Below are positions 41,577 to 51,900 of a stretch of DNA of 64,000 bases, in pieces. The position numbers were made by a program, and so were the translations under genes. The stretch is from Alphaproteobacteria bacterium (GTDB taxonomy: Bacteria > Pseudomonadota > Alphaproteobacteria > Micavibrionales > UBA2020): positions 1 to 64,000 of the forward strand of contig SCTB01000125.1 in NCBI GenBank assembly GCA_004297545.1, written 5' to 3'. Below the pieces are notes generated by a model that worked only from the letters and a program-made list of their open reading frames with translations, ran no database searches and was not told the DNA's origin. The first letter of the stretch is position 1. Every line of letters begins with the position of its first letter.

Positions 41577-42359
41577 CTAGAAGGGGAAGATCGCGTCGAA
41601 GACCTGGTCGCCGTAGCGCGGCTGCTGGATGTCGCTCATGGTGCCTTTGCCGCCGTAGGAAATACGGGCTTCCGCGATCTTCTCGTAAGAAATCGAATTG
41701 TTGTTCAGGATATCCTCGGGCCGGATGACGCCGGCCAGCGTCAGGTCGCGCAGCTCGAAATTCACACGCACCTGCTGGCTGCCCTTGATGACGAAGTTGC
41801 CGTTGGGCAGCACCTGCGTCACGATGGCGGCGAGTTTCAGCTTGATGTCTTCCTTGCGCTTGAGCGTGCCGTCGCCGGTCGAGGTCGAATCTGAATTCAT
41901 GCCGACCGCGGTGGTCGGGTCGAAGCCTTTCGGCAGCACCTTGCCGATCGTATTCTCGAAGCCCAGAAAGGCAGGCAGGCCCTGTTTTTCGTCGTTGGTG
42001 CGCGTGCGCTCGGTCTTGTTCTTCATGTCGGCCTGGTCGCTGATGTTGATAAGAATGGTCACGATGTCGCCGACCTTGTGCGCGCGCTGGTCCTTGAAGA
42101 ATGTCTGGCGCGCGGGCTCCCACAGCGAGTTCGGGTGGCCGTTGACGGCCTCCACCGTCGGCATCGGCATGGATACCGGCTGGTAGCCCTTTTGCTTGTA
42201 GGGGTTTTCGATCTTGTCCATCGGGGGTGGAACGCCGATGCGCGACATGCGATCGTTGATGCCGGCGCAGGCCGTCAGAGACAGCACGGCCGCGCAGGAA
42301 ATCGCCATGACGGCTTTCCGCGATATTTCCACCCAGATTTTGTTTTCGTTGTTGCTCAT
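41577..42359 (-). CDS. flgH: Flagellar L-ring protein (lipoprotein)
   Basis: 260 residues. Lipoprotein signal with lipobox LTAC (Cys31) and the FlgH pattern: SLWEPARQTFFKDQRAHKVGDIVTILINIS, FRL-type strand VNFELRDLTLAGVIRPEDI, ending GDQVFDAIFPF. Forms the L ring in the outer membrane. Last gene of the flgF-flgG-flgA-flgH operon, followed by a strong terminator. Confidence 0.95.
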   Translation of the reverse strand: MSNNENKIWVEISRKAVMAISCAAVLSLTACAGINDRMSRIGVPPPMDKIENPYKQKGYQPVSMPMPTVEAVNGHPNSLWEPARQTFFKDQRAHKVGDIVTILINISDQADMKNKTERTRTNDEKQGLPAFLGFENTIGKVLPKGFDPTTAVGMNSDSTSTGDGTLKRKEDIKLKLAAIVTQVLPNGNFVIKGSQQVRVNFELRDLTLAGVIRPEDILNNNSISYEKIAEARISYGGKGTMSDIQQPRYGDQVFDAIFPF

Positions 42360-42388
42360 TTCCCTTTACTCCCTAAAGTTTCTTGAAT

Positions 42389-43369
42389 TCAGGTTCCGTC
42401 CGCCGGCGCGATGACGGACACGGCCTTTGCCCCCGTCACGACCGCCTGCACGACATGATGCGACGACGGGTTTTCGATATGCACTGTCTCCCCTTCGGCG
42501 CCGCTGTCGATGGCCTTGCCCTGCGTGGTCAGGTGGATGCCGCCGCTTTTCAGCTCCATGACGACCATATCGCCCTTTTTCACGAGGACGGGCAGCGCGA
42601 TCTCGCTCATCGCGACGGGCTTCAGGCCTGCCACCCCGCGACGCGGCGACATGCCGATGAGGCGGTTCGCATCGACGATGGTCGAGGCCGCGACGTTATT
42701 GGAACGGATGTCGATATAATCGATATCGTCCGCGGAAATCACATCCCCCTGCCGCATCGGATTTTTGAGCACCGGCACGGATGTCACGGGGTAGATGCGT
42801 CCAAAGATTTCCTGCTTCACGGCAGGATGCGCGGCGCCCGCGGGCGCCGCCAGCACGGCGCGGAATTCGCCTTTCGCCAGGTCATATCGCAGGCTCTGCG
42901 CCTCGGCCGTCGCAGGCAGGGATTCAGGGAGATGAACGGAAATATTGCGATCGGAAAGCTCGATGTCGAATTTCTGTCCCGTCACGGCGGCCGCAAGAGA
43001 TTTCTGCACGGCGGCTTCGACGCCGTAGCGGTCGATTTCATGGGAGGAGCGGTGAATGACCGATTGCTCAAACCCGCTGACCGGCGCCCAGCCCAGGTTG
43101 AAGGCGTCGGACACGCGCTGCAGGTCGCGCGCGTTCAGCGTCAGCGACTGGCCGTAGCCGGGCGCCGGCGCCAGCACATAACCCGCATCATGGGTCACGC
43201 CCGCGAAAACATCGCCGACCGTCACGTTGTCGCCCGTGATCGTGACATCGGCCTTGGGCGTAAGATAGCCTTCCGAGGCCCAGGCGCTGTTGATGACGCA
43301 GGCCGTCATGGCGACCGCCAGCATCAGGCGTTTCATGTCGGGCGTTTTTACGATTTCGATGTCGGACAT
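42389..43369 (-). CDS. flgA: Flagellar P-ring assembly chaperone
   Basis: 326 residues; a second ATG at 43336 would give the signal peptide MKRLMLAVAMTACVINSAWA directly. The first has AAGGA just before it. The C-terminal SAF-type domain shows PVLKNPMRQGDVISADDIDYIDIR, RGVAGLKPVAMSEIALPVLVKKGDMVVMEL. Periplasmic; helps FlgI form the P ring. Longer than enterobacterial FlgA, as usual in alphaproteobacteria. Confidence 0.93.
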   Translation of the reverse strand: MSDIEIVKTPDMKRLMLAVAMTACVINSAWASEGYLTPKADVTITGDNVTVGDVFAGVTHDAGYVLAPAPGYGQSLTLNARDLQRVSDAFNLGWAPVSGFEQSVIHRSSHEIDRYGVEAAVQKSLAAAVTGQKFDIELSDRNISVHLPESLPATAEAQSLRYDLAKGEFRAVLAAPAGAAHPAVKQEIFGRIYPVTSVPVLKNPMRQGDVISADDIDYIDIRSNNVAASTIVDANRLIGMSPRRGVAGLKPVAMSEIALPVLVKKGDMVVMELKSGGIHLTTQGKAIDSGAEGETVHIENPSSHHVVQAVVTGAKAVSVIAPADGT

Positions 43370-43395
43370 TGTCCTTAACCCCTTATGCCTCGCGG

Positions 43396-44184
43396 TTAGC
43401 GCATCTGCGTGATGGTGGTGAGCATTTCATCGCCCGCCTGGATGACTTTCGAGTTCATTTCGTAGGCGCGCTGCGCCTGGATAAGCGCGGTGATTTCCTG
43501 CACGATGTTGACGTTCGAGGTTTCGAGCGCGCCCTGTTCGAGCGCGCCGTAGCCGGGGTCGCCGGGGTTGCCGGTCACGGCGGCGCCGGAGGCTTCCGTT
43601 TCCTTGAACAGGTTGTCGCCCAGGGCGTCGAGACCCGCGTCGTTCGGGAAGACCGAGATCTGTATCTGGCCGACGTTAGTCAGGTTGACCTGGTTCTGCA
43701 GTTTGACCAGAACCTGCCCCGTCGAGTTGACCGTCACGTCGACGGCATCGGACGGGATAGTGATGCCGGGCAGCAGCTGGAAGCCCTTTGATGTCACCAT
43801 GCGGCCGTTCTGGTCCACCTGGAACGAGCCGTCGCGGGTGTAGGCAGTCGAGCCGTCAGGCAGCTGTATCTGGAAGTATCCCTGGCCTTTATTTGCAAGG
43901 TCGAGCTTGTTGCCGGTGATCTGGAGAGCGCCCTGTTCGTTGATGCGGTAGACCGAGCCCGTCTTGACGCCGAGGCCCTGCTGGATACCCGCCGGGATCG
44001 TCGTGCCCTGGTCGGAGGAGGCCGCGCCGGGCCTGATCTTCGTCTGGTAGAGCAGATCCTGGAATTCCGCGCGCTGGCGCTTGAAGCCGGTCGTCGTCAT
44101 GTTGGCGATGTTGTTGGAAATCACGTCCACATTGAGCTGCTGCGCGAGCATCCCGGTGGCGCCGATGTCGAGGGTGAGTGACAT
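43396..44184 (-). CDS. flgG: Flagellar distal rod protein
   Basis: 262 residues, the family's normal length. N-terminal rod motif SNNIANMTTTGFKRQ and the C-terminal heptad region (ETSNVNIVQEITALIQAQ) match FlgG. Exported through the flagellar type III apparatus, no signal peptide. Lies between flgF and flgA. Confidence 0.97.
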   Translation of the reverse strand: MSLTLDIGATGMLAQQLNVDVISNNIANMTTTGFKRQRAEFQDLLYQTKIRPGAASSDQGTTIPAGIQQGLGVKTGSVYRINEQGALQITGNKLDLANKGQGYFQIQLPDGSTAYTRDGSFQVDQNGRMVTSKGFQLLPGITIPSDAVDVTVNSTGQVLVKLQNQVNLTNVGQIQISVFPNDAGLDALGDNLFKETEASGAAVTGNPGDPGYGALEQGALETSNVNIVQEITALIQAQRAYEMNSKVIQAGDEMLTTITQMR

Positions 44185-44205
44185 GATTTTTCTCCTTATA
44201 TTCTC

Positions 44206-44931
44206 TTAAGCATTCACGCTGGTGAGTTTTTGTATCGCGCCCGTCACGCGCTCGTGGTCAGCCTGCAGCATCTGCTGCGTCGCCTGGAACATGCGCATCA
44301 GCGTGATCATCTTGTTCATTTCCGCGATGGGGTTGACGTTGGAGCCCTCGAGGACGCCCTGCGACACGAAGCGGTTTTCCAGCACCTGCTCGGGCATGCT
44401 GCCGGCGTCGTAAAGATTGGCGCCGATTTTTTTGAGCGCCTGCTCGTTCTCAAAAGACACGAGCTTCAGTTTTCCGATATCGCCGACCTCGCTCGAGATG
44501 GAGCCGTCGACGGAAACCGTGATCTGCTTGGCCTCCGGCTGCACGACGAGGGGGTTGCCGGTTTCGCCGATCACGACGTTGCCGGACTGGTCGACGAGCT
44601 GGCTCTCCGTGTTCAGCGCGAAGGATCCGTCCCGCGTATAGCGGATGCCTTCGGGCGTCTGGACCACGAAATAGCCCGCGCCGTTGATCGCCATGTCGAG
44701 CGGGTTATAGGTCTGGGTCAGGTTGCCCATCGTGAGGTCGCGGTAGGTCGCGTAGTCGTAGGACTGGTTGATTTTCGACCCGCCCTTGGGCTGGGTGACG
44801 TAGTCGAGGAACATGACGTTCTGCGCCTTGAAGCCGGGCGTGCTCATGTTCGCGATATTGTTCGAGGTCACCTCGATCTGCTGGGAAAGCGCAATCTGAT
44901 GCGACATCCCGATATAGGAGATATTTTCCAT
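44206..44931 (-). CDS. flgF: Flagellar basal-body rod protein FlgF
   Basis: 241 residues from the ATG at 44931; the open frame extends upstream without FlgF-like sequence. Rod motif SNNIANMSTPGFKAQ, then GYFVVQTPEGIRYTRDGSF, and the C-terminal EMNKMITLMRMFQATQQ. First gene of the flgFGAH operon. A sigma54-type promoter lies about 85 nt upstream of the ATG. Confidence 0.95.
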   Translation of the reverse strand: MENISYIGMSHQIALSQQIEVTSNNIANMSTPGFKAQNVMFLDYVTQPKGGSKINQSYDYATYRDLTMGNLTQTYNPLDMAINGAGYFVVQTPEGIRYTRDGSFALNTESQLVDQSGNVVIGETGNPLVVQPEAKQITVSVDGSISSEVGDIGKLKLVSFENEQALKKIGANLYDAGSMPEQVLENRFVSQGVLEGSNVNPIAEMNKMITLMRMFQATQQMLQADHERVTGAIQKLTSVNA

Positions 44932-45026
44932 TGCCGGACCACCTTTGACTTTCTTATCCGTCCGTGCCCCCTTATTTGTTTTTTTTGAAGTCCGGGAGAC
45001 GGACATGATTAACCCGCATCGAATAA

Positions 45027-45042
45027 TGCAGAAACCATGCCA
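45027..45042 (-). promoter_or_regulatory. Sigma54-type promoter for flgFGAH
   Basis: On the minus strand, TGGCATG-N5-TGCA. The -24 GG and -12 GC are at the correct spacing. The expected start is near 45016. Confidence 0.65.
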
Positions 45043-45260
45043 GACTCGATTACCTTTTGTTTTCAGGCGTTTGAGATTCCGGCGGATGGGAAATAGCCGG
45101 CGCAGGAGAGGGCTGGAGCGGAAGCACGGACGAGGATCGTGCGGAAATTTTTTCCAAAAGACGCGGGAGGCGAACAGTTCGGTGGATTTTTACGAAAAGT
45201 GAATGTTTAGGTATCGGCTGCGATTCCTGATAAAATGAAACTGACAAACTATATTAATCA

Positions 45261-45276
45261 TGGCACGATATATGCA
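45261..45276 (+). promoter_or_regulatory. Sigma54-type promoter for the fliL operon
   Basis: TGGCACG-N5-TGCA, matching TGGCACG-N4-TTGCA at all but one conserved position. The expected start is about 48 nt before fliL. Confidence 0.7.
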
Positions 45277-45335
45277 GGGTTATGAGGAGTTTAATGGCGG
45301 TCCCTGACATGGGATTGTCATAAGGGGTCTGGGGA

Positions 45336-45980
45336 ATGGCAGAGACCAAGAAAGCCAAAAAAGATGCCGAGAAGCCGGCTGCCGCCAAGCCGGAGCTGAA
45401 GGCTGTCGACAAGGACGTGCTGCCCTCCGCCGACGATCTTCCGGCCCAGGAGGGCGCCCCTGCCGAAGGCGGCGGCATATCCAGGAAAAAACTCGCCCTG
45501 TTCATCGCGCTGCCCATCCTCGTTGTGCTGGGCGCCGGCGCCGGGCTTTATTTCACGGGCCATCTCGGCAGCTTCGGCGCGAAAAAAATCGATTGCGCGA
45601 CCGTCACCGAGGGCGACAAGGATTACGCCGCCTGCGCCCAGGAGCTCGCCCAGGCGTCCGCGTCGCTGCCGCCCGGCATCTTCGTCGACATCCCCGCCAT
45701 GATCGTGAACCTGAGCGGCAACGCCAGGAAAACCACTTACCTGAAGATCGTGCTGAAAATCGAGCTGGAAGGCAAAGACGACGCCAAGGGATTCAACGCC
45801 ATCATGCCGCGCGTCGTCGATCAGTTTCAAACATACCTGCGCGAGCTGAGGATCGACGATCTGAAAGGATCCTCGGGAATTTACCGCATGAAGATCGAGC
45901 TGTTGAGCCGCGTGCGCGCGGCGGCGCCCGAAATCAAGGTCCGCGACGTGTTATTCCAGGAAATACTGGTGCAGCAATGA
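45336..45980 (+). CDS. fliL: Flagellar basal-body-associated protein FliL
   Basis: 214 residues. Cytoplasmic Lys/Ala-rich N-terminus, one membrane segment (KLALFIALPILVVLGAGAGL, about 53-72), and the periplasmic FliL domain (IVNLSGNARKTTYLKIVLKIEL; IRMRIELL-type end IYRMKIELLSRVRAAAPEIKVRD). Surrounds and stabilises stators. Its TGA overlaps the fliM ATG. Confidence 0.93.
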   Translation: MAETKKAKKDAEKPAAAKPELKAVDKDVLPSADDLPAQEGAPAEGGGISRKKLALFIALPILVVLGAGAGLYFTGHLGSFGAKKIDCATVTEGDKDYAACAQELAQASASLPPGIFVDIPAMIVNLSGNARKTTYLKIVLKIELEGKDDAKGFNAIMPRVVDQFQTYLRELRIDDLKGSSGIYRMKIELLSRVRAAAPEIKVRDVLFQEILVQQ

Positions 45981-47059
45981 CGAAAACGACCGACAAATCC
46001 CCGCCCGTCGACGTCGCCGAAAAGAAGAAGATGTCGGAATGGAACCAGCTGGCCGACGAGCAGGCCCCGGCCGAAGACGCCAGCGGAGAAGACGGCCGCA
46101 TCCTCGACCAGAAGGAAATCGACAGCCTGCTCGGCTTTGACGATTCCACGAGCAGCGAGAAAACCGGCATCATGGAGCTGATCAACTCCGCGCTTGTCAA
46201 TTACGAACGCCTGCCGATGCTTGATGTCGTCTTCGACCGGCTTGTGCGCCTGATGTCGACCAGCCTGCGCAACCTGACCTCCGACAACGTCGAAATCAGC
46301 CTCGACCATATTTCTTCCGTGCGCTTCGGCGATTACCTGAATTCCATTCCGCTACCCGCGATGCTCTCCATCTTCAAGGCGGAAGAATGGGACGACCACG
46401 GGTTGATGGTCATCGATTCCGCCCTCATCTATTCCATCGTGGACGTTCTGCTGGGCGGAAGGCGCGGCACGTCGGCCCTGCGTGTCGAAGGGCGCCCCTA
46501 CACGACCATCGAGACCAAGCTTATCGAGCGCATGGTGCATGTCGTGCTCAACGACCTGTCCTCGGCCTTCGACCCGCTCTCGCCCGTCAGTTTCCGCCTG
46601 GAGCGCATCGAGACCAACCCGCGCTTCGCCACCATCACGCAGAGCAACAACGCGGGCGTGCTGGTGCGCCTGCGCATCGACATGGGCGACCGCTCCGGCC
46701 GCATCGAAATCCTCATCCCCTATTCGACGCTGGAGCCGATCCGCGAGCTGCTGCTGCAGATGTTCATGGGCGAGAAATTCGGCCGCGACACGATCTGGGA
46801 GACGCACCTGACCCGCGAGTTGTACCAGACCGATATCCAGCTTTCCGCCATCCTGGGCGAGACGACGGTTTCGCTCGACGACCTCGTCAACTGGGAGGTC
46901 GGCTCGACCGTCATCCTGAACACGCGTCCCGATGACCTGATTGAAATGCGCGTGGGCGACCATTCGATGTTCATGGCCAAGGTCGGCCAGAAGCAAGGCC
47001 AGATCGCCTGCAGCATCGAGGAATACATCGAACCTGAGGAGCAATCCGAGGATATGTGA
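45977..47059 (+). CDS. fliM: Flagellar motor switch protein FliM
   Basis: 360 residues from the ATG overlapping the fliL stop (ATGA). ILDQKEIDSLLGF is the typical N-terminal part, though here it lies about 40 residues in; the CheC-like middle domain (LDHISSVRFGDYLNSIPLPAML; IETNPRFATITQSN) and the C-terminal SpoA domain (ETTVSLDDLVNWEVGSTVIL) follow. Binds phospho-CheY and FliG/FliN in the C ring. Confidence 0.96.
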   Translation: MTKTTDKSPPVDVAEKKKMSEWNQLADEQAPAEDASGEDGRILDQKEIDSLLGFDDSTSSEKTGIMELINSALVNYERLPMLDVVFDRLVRLMSTSLRNLTSDNVEISLDHISSVRFGDYLNSIPLPAMLSIFKAEEWDDHGLMVIDSALIYSIVDVLLGGRRGTSALRVEGRPYTTIETKLIERMVHVVLNDLSSAFDPLSPVSFRLERIETNPRFATITQSNNAGVLVRLRIDMGDRSGRIEILIPYSTLEPIRELLLQMFMGEKFGRDTIWETHLTRELYQTDIQLSAILGETTVSLDDLVNWEVGSTVILNTRPDDLIEMRVGDHSMFMAKVGQKQGQIACSIEEYIEPEEQSEDM

Positions 47060-47517
47060 TGAACCCGTATGCCGGCATCATCCTTGACATCATCGTCCTC
47101 TGCGTGCTTGCCGCCACGATCATCCACGCCCGCCGCCTGTCGCGCCAGTTCGCCGAAATGCAGCAGGGCCGCAAAACCTTTGAAAAACTGATCGAGTCCA
47201 TCAACCAGGCGGCAGCCCGCGCCGACGGCGCGACGAAATCCCTGCGCGAGGCGGCGCAGCAGGGCGGCGACCGGCTGCAGGACAAGATCAACACGGCGCG
47301 CGGGCTTGCCGACGAGCTCGAAATCATCGTGCAGGCCGGCGACAGCCTTGCCGGGCGCCTGGAAGGGCTTGCGCGCAGAACATCTGCGCCCCGCGAACCC
47401 GTTCTGCCCCGCAACGAAAACCGGACGGAGAAAGTCCCTGACGGCCGCGCGGAGCCGCGCACCCGCGCCGAGAAGGAACTTCTGGATGCCCTGCGCGCCA
47501 AGCGTCAGTCGTCATGA
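47059..47517 (+). CDS. DUF6468-type membrane protein of the flagellar cluster
   Basis: 152 residues from the ATG overlapping the fliM stop (TGATG). One N-terminal membrane segment (YAGIILDIIVLCVLAATIIH), then a long amphipathic coiled-coil-like region (FEKLIESINQAAARADGATK...) and a basic end. In alphaproteobacteria a protein of this layout sits between fliM and motE. Function unknown; coupling suggests a role in motor assembly. Confidence 0.8.
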   Translation: MNPYAGIILDIIVLCVLAATIIHARRLSRQFAEMQQGRKTFEKLIESINQAAARADGATKSLREAAQQGGDRLQDKINTARGLADELEIIVQAGDSLAGRLEGLARRTSAPREPVLPRNENRTEKVPDGRAEPRTRAEKELLDALRAKRQSS

Positions 47518-47528
47518 AGGAGGGGTGA

Positions 47529-48296
47529 ATGAAGATATTCCGCCCCGCCAACCTCTTTACCTGTCTTGCCGTGCTGCTGACAGCCGCCTTTATCTTCCGG
47601 CTGGCGAACCTGGCCATTCCCCGCAGCCCGGACGACCCCGGCGTGACGAGGTCCGCGCAGGCGGCCGATCTCGCGCCGTCGAGCTCGAACGAGGAGCCGC
47701 CGCCGCTCACGCAGGCCGACGTCGACAGGGCGGTCAGGGAAACCGCCGAGAGAACCGAGGCGGCTGAAGCGCCGAAGCCCGCGAAACCGGGCACCAAAAA
47801 AGAGGACGACCTGCCGCCCCCGCCCCCGGATACACCTTCCTTCAGCGCGTCGGAAGTCGAAGTGCTGCAGTCGCTTGCCAAGCGCCGCGACGAACTTGAC
47901 CGCCGCGAAAAACTCCTGGTCCAGCGCGAAGCGCTTCTGGACGCCGCCGGGCAGGAGGTGGACCATAAAATCGCCGAGCTCAACAAGCTCAAAGGCGAAA
48001 TCGAAAACCTGCTCGGGCAGCAGCAAAAACTCGAAGACGATCGCATCGGCAGCCTGGTGAAGATTTACGAAGGCATGAAGCCCAAGGAGGCGGCCACGAT
48101 TTTCAACACGCTCGACATGGACGTGCTGTTGCCAGTGATCGGCCGCATGAGCGAGCGCAAGAGCGGCCCCATCCTGGCCAGCATGGACCCCGAAAAGGCG
48201 CGCCTCGTGACGATTCGCCTGGCCCAGCAGCGCGAGCTGCCGGTGGCGGGCGCCGCAAAGAAAGCCCTCTCCGGGCCTCCGGCGCCCTCCCCGTAA
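47529..48296 (+). CDS. MotE-like motility chaperone
   Basis: 255 residues. N-terminal membrane/signal segment (FRPANLFTCLAVLLTAAFIFRL), Pro/Glu-rich linker, coiled coil (RDELDRREKLLVQREALLDA), and the MgtE-N-like domain GSLVKIYEGMKPKEAATIFNTLDMDVLLPVIGRMSERKSGPILASM. In rhizobia MotE is a periplasmic chaperone for MotC. Fourth gene of the fliL operon. Confidence 0.85.
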   Translation: MKIFRPANLFTCLAVLLTAAFIFRLANLAIPRSPDDPGVTRSAQAADLAPSSSNEEPPPLTQADVDRAVRETAERTEAAEAPKPAKPGTKKEDDLPPPPPDTPSFSASEVEVLQSLAKRRDELDRREKLLVQREALLDAAGQEVDHKIAELNKLKGEIENLLGQQQKLEDDRIGSLVKIYEGMKPKEAATIFNTLDMDVLLPVIGRMSERKSGPILASMDPEKARLVTIRLAQQRELPVAGAAKKALSGPPAPSP

Positions 48297-48310
48297 CCCC
48301 TTCTGCCGCC

Positions 48311-48325
48311 TTAACTTTAGATTAA
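48311..48325 (+). promoter_or_regulatory. CtrA-binding box
   Basis: Perfect TTAA-N7-TTAA, about 85 nt upstream of the CheY-like gene. CtrA is the cell-cycle regulator controlling early flagellar and chemotaxis genes in alphaproteobacteria. TTAA also recurs just downstream (48345). Confidence 0.7.
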
Positions 48326-48407
48326 AGGCATTGTTTACAATTGTTTAACGGGTCCACGGCACAATAGTAGTTAGGGGGCTCAGGCCTGCCAGTTGTGGGG
48401 TAACCGC

Positions 48408-48788
48408 TTGTCGATCGATAAAAACATCAACATTCTGGTCGTGGACGATTTCGTCACGATGACGCAGCTGATGCGATACTTGCTCAAGAGCCTCGGCTTC
48501 AGGAATGTGGACGAAGCGCAGGACGTGGGGACGGCACTGACCAAGATGTCCGAAAAACACTATAGCCTCGTCATCTCGGATTGGAACATGGAACCAGTCT
48601 CCGGCCTTGACCTGCTCAAACAGTTGCGCGCGCAGGGCAATGCTATCCCCTTCATCATGGTCACCGCCGAAGGAAAGACCGAAAGCGTGATTGAGGCCAA
48701 ACAGGCCGGCGTCACCAATTACATCGTAAAGCCGTACAATGCCGTCACTCTCAAAAACAAGCTTGTCAGCGTCTTTGGCGAGTTCTAG
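48408..48788 (+). CDS. CheY-like single-domain response regulator
   Basis: 126 residues from the TTG at 48408 (GGGG 7 nt before it; another TTG lies 15 nt upstream). Acidic pair VVDDF, phospho-acceptor Asp in VISDWNMEP, Thr in MVTAEGK, and Lys in IVKPY are all present, so phosphotransfer should work. No output domain. Probably acts on FliM, encoded nearby. Confidence 0.9.
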   Translation: MSIDKNINILVVDDFVTMTQLMRYLLKSLGFRNVDEAQDVGTALTKMSEKHYSLVISDWNMEPVSGLDLLKQLRAQGNAIPFIMVTAEGKTESVIEAKQAGVTNYIVKPYNAVTLKNKLVSVFGEF

Positions 48789-48921
48789 GGGCGCGCCCTT
48801 GAAGGATAGGGCCGAGGCCTTATGTCAATCACGTTTCCTTTCTCTTTACCAACTGATTTTCAAAGGTTTTTCATGTATTCTGGAGATTGGGAAACTGCGT
48901 TTTCAGGGAACACTTTTTCCG

Positions 48922-51900
48922 ATGCTGTCGCGCCTGAAAAATATGGCCGGAAGACTGCCGCCGCTTTTGTGCATTGCGGCGATGCTGATGCTGTGCGCCG
49001 CGCCGACGGCCGCCGCCGAAGACGCGCCAACAGCGCAGCCGGTTGCCCCCGCCGCTCCCGTCACGTTGCGCGTGGGCGAGCATACCGAATACACCCGGCT
49101 CGTCTTCGACTTTACGCGGCTCACCGCTTACACGGCGGAAAGAAGCGGACAGTCGATCACGCTGCTTTTCGAAACCAGCAGCGCCATTGCGCTGCCAGCT
49201 GATAAATTTCATCTCATCACCAGCATGACGGCCTCCCGGCCCGACAGCGATTCCGTCGCGCTTGTCATCAACATGGTCGAGGGAGCCAGCGCCCGCGATT
49301 ACCGACTGAAGAACAAGATCGTCGTCGATGTCTATGCCCAGGCCAAGAAGACGGCGCATCCCAAGGTCGCGGAGGCGACGCCCCAACCCGCACCGCCAGC
49401 GCCCGCCGTAAAACCACCGGAACCGAAAAAGGAAGACAAACCCGTAACAGCAACGGGACCGATACCGCTCACGCTCCCCTCTGTGCCGCCCCCCGCTCCC
49501 GCCGCTGCATCTGCACCGCCGCCGGCGGCCGCAGCCGCTTCAACGCCGGCGTCTCCGCCTGCGCCCGCTCAACCACCGGCAACGGCCGCCGCGGTTCCTG
49601 CGCCTGCGGTCATAAAACTTGCCGAACCGGCGGGACCGCCCATTCCTCCCGCTCCTGCAGTCCCCGCTGCGATCGCCGCGGCTGCCGCCATTCCCTCCAT
49701 CATCATGGACAAGGCCCCCGTCGCGCCGGTCGAGGCAGCCGTGCTGCCGGAAGAGCCCACGAAGATTTCCATCTCGACCGTCGAGCCCGCGCGGCTGGCG
49801 GTTTTCTCGCGCTTCGACGTGCTGTGGATCGTGCTCGATTCAGAAGCCGCCGGCGCCGTGCTGCCGGGCGCAAGCGGGCCGGAAGCCGGGCTTCTCGGCA
49901 CGCCGCAGGTCGTCGGTTTCAAGGGCGGCACGGCCTATCGCTATACCTTGCCCCCGAAACGCTACCTGAGCATCGAAAAGAAAAGCCTGACGTGGAATGT
50001 TTATATTTCAACGTCGCAGCGGCAGACGCCCGCGAATACGCTGGTCCATGTCGATTACGACGAGTCGAAAAAGATCGCGAAGCTGATGACCGAGCTGGAG
50101 GACGCGAGCAACCCGCTGGAGATTCAGGATCCCGCCTCTGGTGACACACTCTACGTGCTGGCGACGACGGGGCAGGGAGCAAGGATCGACCAGGCTCAGC
50201 GTTTCCCGGATGTCGAGATACTTCCGGCTGCCATCGGCATGGCCATCCGCCCGCTCGCCGACGACATCCGCGTCAACCGTATCGAGAATTTCGTCATGAT
50301 CACGGCCCCCGACGGTATTCAGGCGACGCCGGGAGCAATCAGATGCTACGACTGCGACAAGGACGACGGCGAAGCAACGCGACTGTTCAACTTCCCCGCC
50401 TGGCGCATGGGCGGGATCCCCAAGCTCTACCGCAACCGCCGGCTGCTGGAAGACAAAATCGCTTCTGCCGCCAAGCCCGAAGAGCGGCAGGAACTGCTGA
50501 TGAAGCTGGCGCTGCTCTACTTCGCCAACAATTTCGGACAGGAGACCCTGGGCGTCCTGTCGCTGATCGAGCAGGAAAACGAAGATATGGCCAAGAACCC
50601 CAACTTCATCGCGCTGCGGGGGGCTGCGAGCGCGATGGCGGGGCATTACCAGGACGCGCTGAAGGATCTCTCTCACCCGCTCCTGCAAAAGCACCCGGAG
50701 GTCAATCTGTGGATCGGCTACGCAGCGGCGGGTTCGGAACAGTGGCGCATGGCGAACAGCTCCTTCCCGTCAAGCAACCGGCTGCTGCTGCAGTATCCCG
50801 ACAACATTTCGGTGCCCTTCACGATTTACATGGCGGAATCGGCGCTTCGCCTTGGCCGCACGGATTCCGCGAACGCGCTGCTGTCGTCGCTGGATTCCAT
50901 GTCCGCTGACCTTGACCGCCACTATGTCGCCGCCATCCAGTACCTGAAGGGCGAAGCCGCGCGGCAGGCCGGGAAGAACGAGGAAGCCATCCGCCTGTGG
51001 CAGCCCGTCGCCTTCGGGCTCGACCGGCTTTACCACACCAAGGCCTCGCTGGCGCTGGCGAACTTAAGACTGCAGGACAAGAAAATCACCCTCAAGCAGG
51101 CTATCGACGTCGTGGATTCCCTGCGCTTCGCCTGGCGCGGCGACGGGCTGGAGGTGCAGATACTGCAGAATCTGGGCGACCTGAAGGTCAGGAACAGGCA
51201 GTATCTGTCCGGCCTCGAAGACATGAATACGGCAGCGGCGCTGGCCGACGACATGCTCGACGACAGCCAGCCGATCCGGGACGAGATGAGGCAGGTATTC
51301 TCGGAAGTGTTCGTGGGCGGCAAGGCGAAGGACATGCCGCCCTTGGAGGCCGTTTCCCTGTATACGGAATTCAAGCCGCTGATGCCCGAGGGCGCAGACG
51401 GGTCGACCGCAACACTCAATTTCGCCGACAGCCTGATCAGCATCGATTTGCTGGACAAGGCCGAAAAGCTGCTGGAAGAGCAGATAAAAAGCAGCTACCT
51501 GTCCGCGGAAAAAACCTTTTCCGTCGGCGCGAAGCTGGCTGCCATTTACCTGCTGGACAATGCCCCTGACAAGGCGCTGACCGCGCTGCAGAACACCGCC
51601 GGCAACGCGGGCAGCGACGCGCTGAAGACCGAACGCGAGCTGCTGAAAGCCCGCGCGCTGTCGCAGCTCAACCGGACCGACGACGCGATCGCCGTGCTGT
51701 CGGAAATCGGCTCGAAAGAGGCCAAACACCTGAAAGCCGACGTGCTGTGGCGCGCGCGGAAGTGGGGCGAAGCCGCACAAGCCATCGAAGACCTGCTGCC
51801 CCCGCCCGAAAAGGGATTGTCGGACGACGACGCGCAGATGGTTGTGAATGCCGCCGTGGCCTGGAAACTGGAGAAGAAGGCGGATCGCCTGCAGCAACTG

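Larger units (their letters stand above)
44932..45335. other. Divergent flagellar control region
   Basis: 404 bp between flgF (minus) and fliL (plus) with no coding signal. It holds two sigma54-type elements pointing outward (45042-45027 minus and 45261-45276 plus) with about 220 bp between them, where an enhancer-binding activator such as FlbD could bind. I did not identify its site. Confidence 0.6.
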
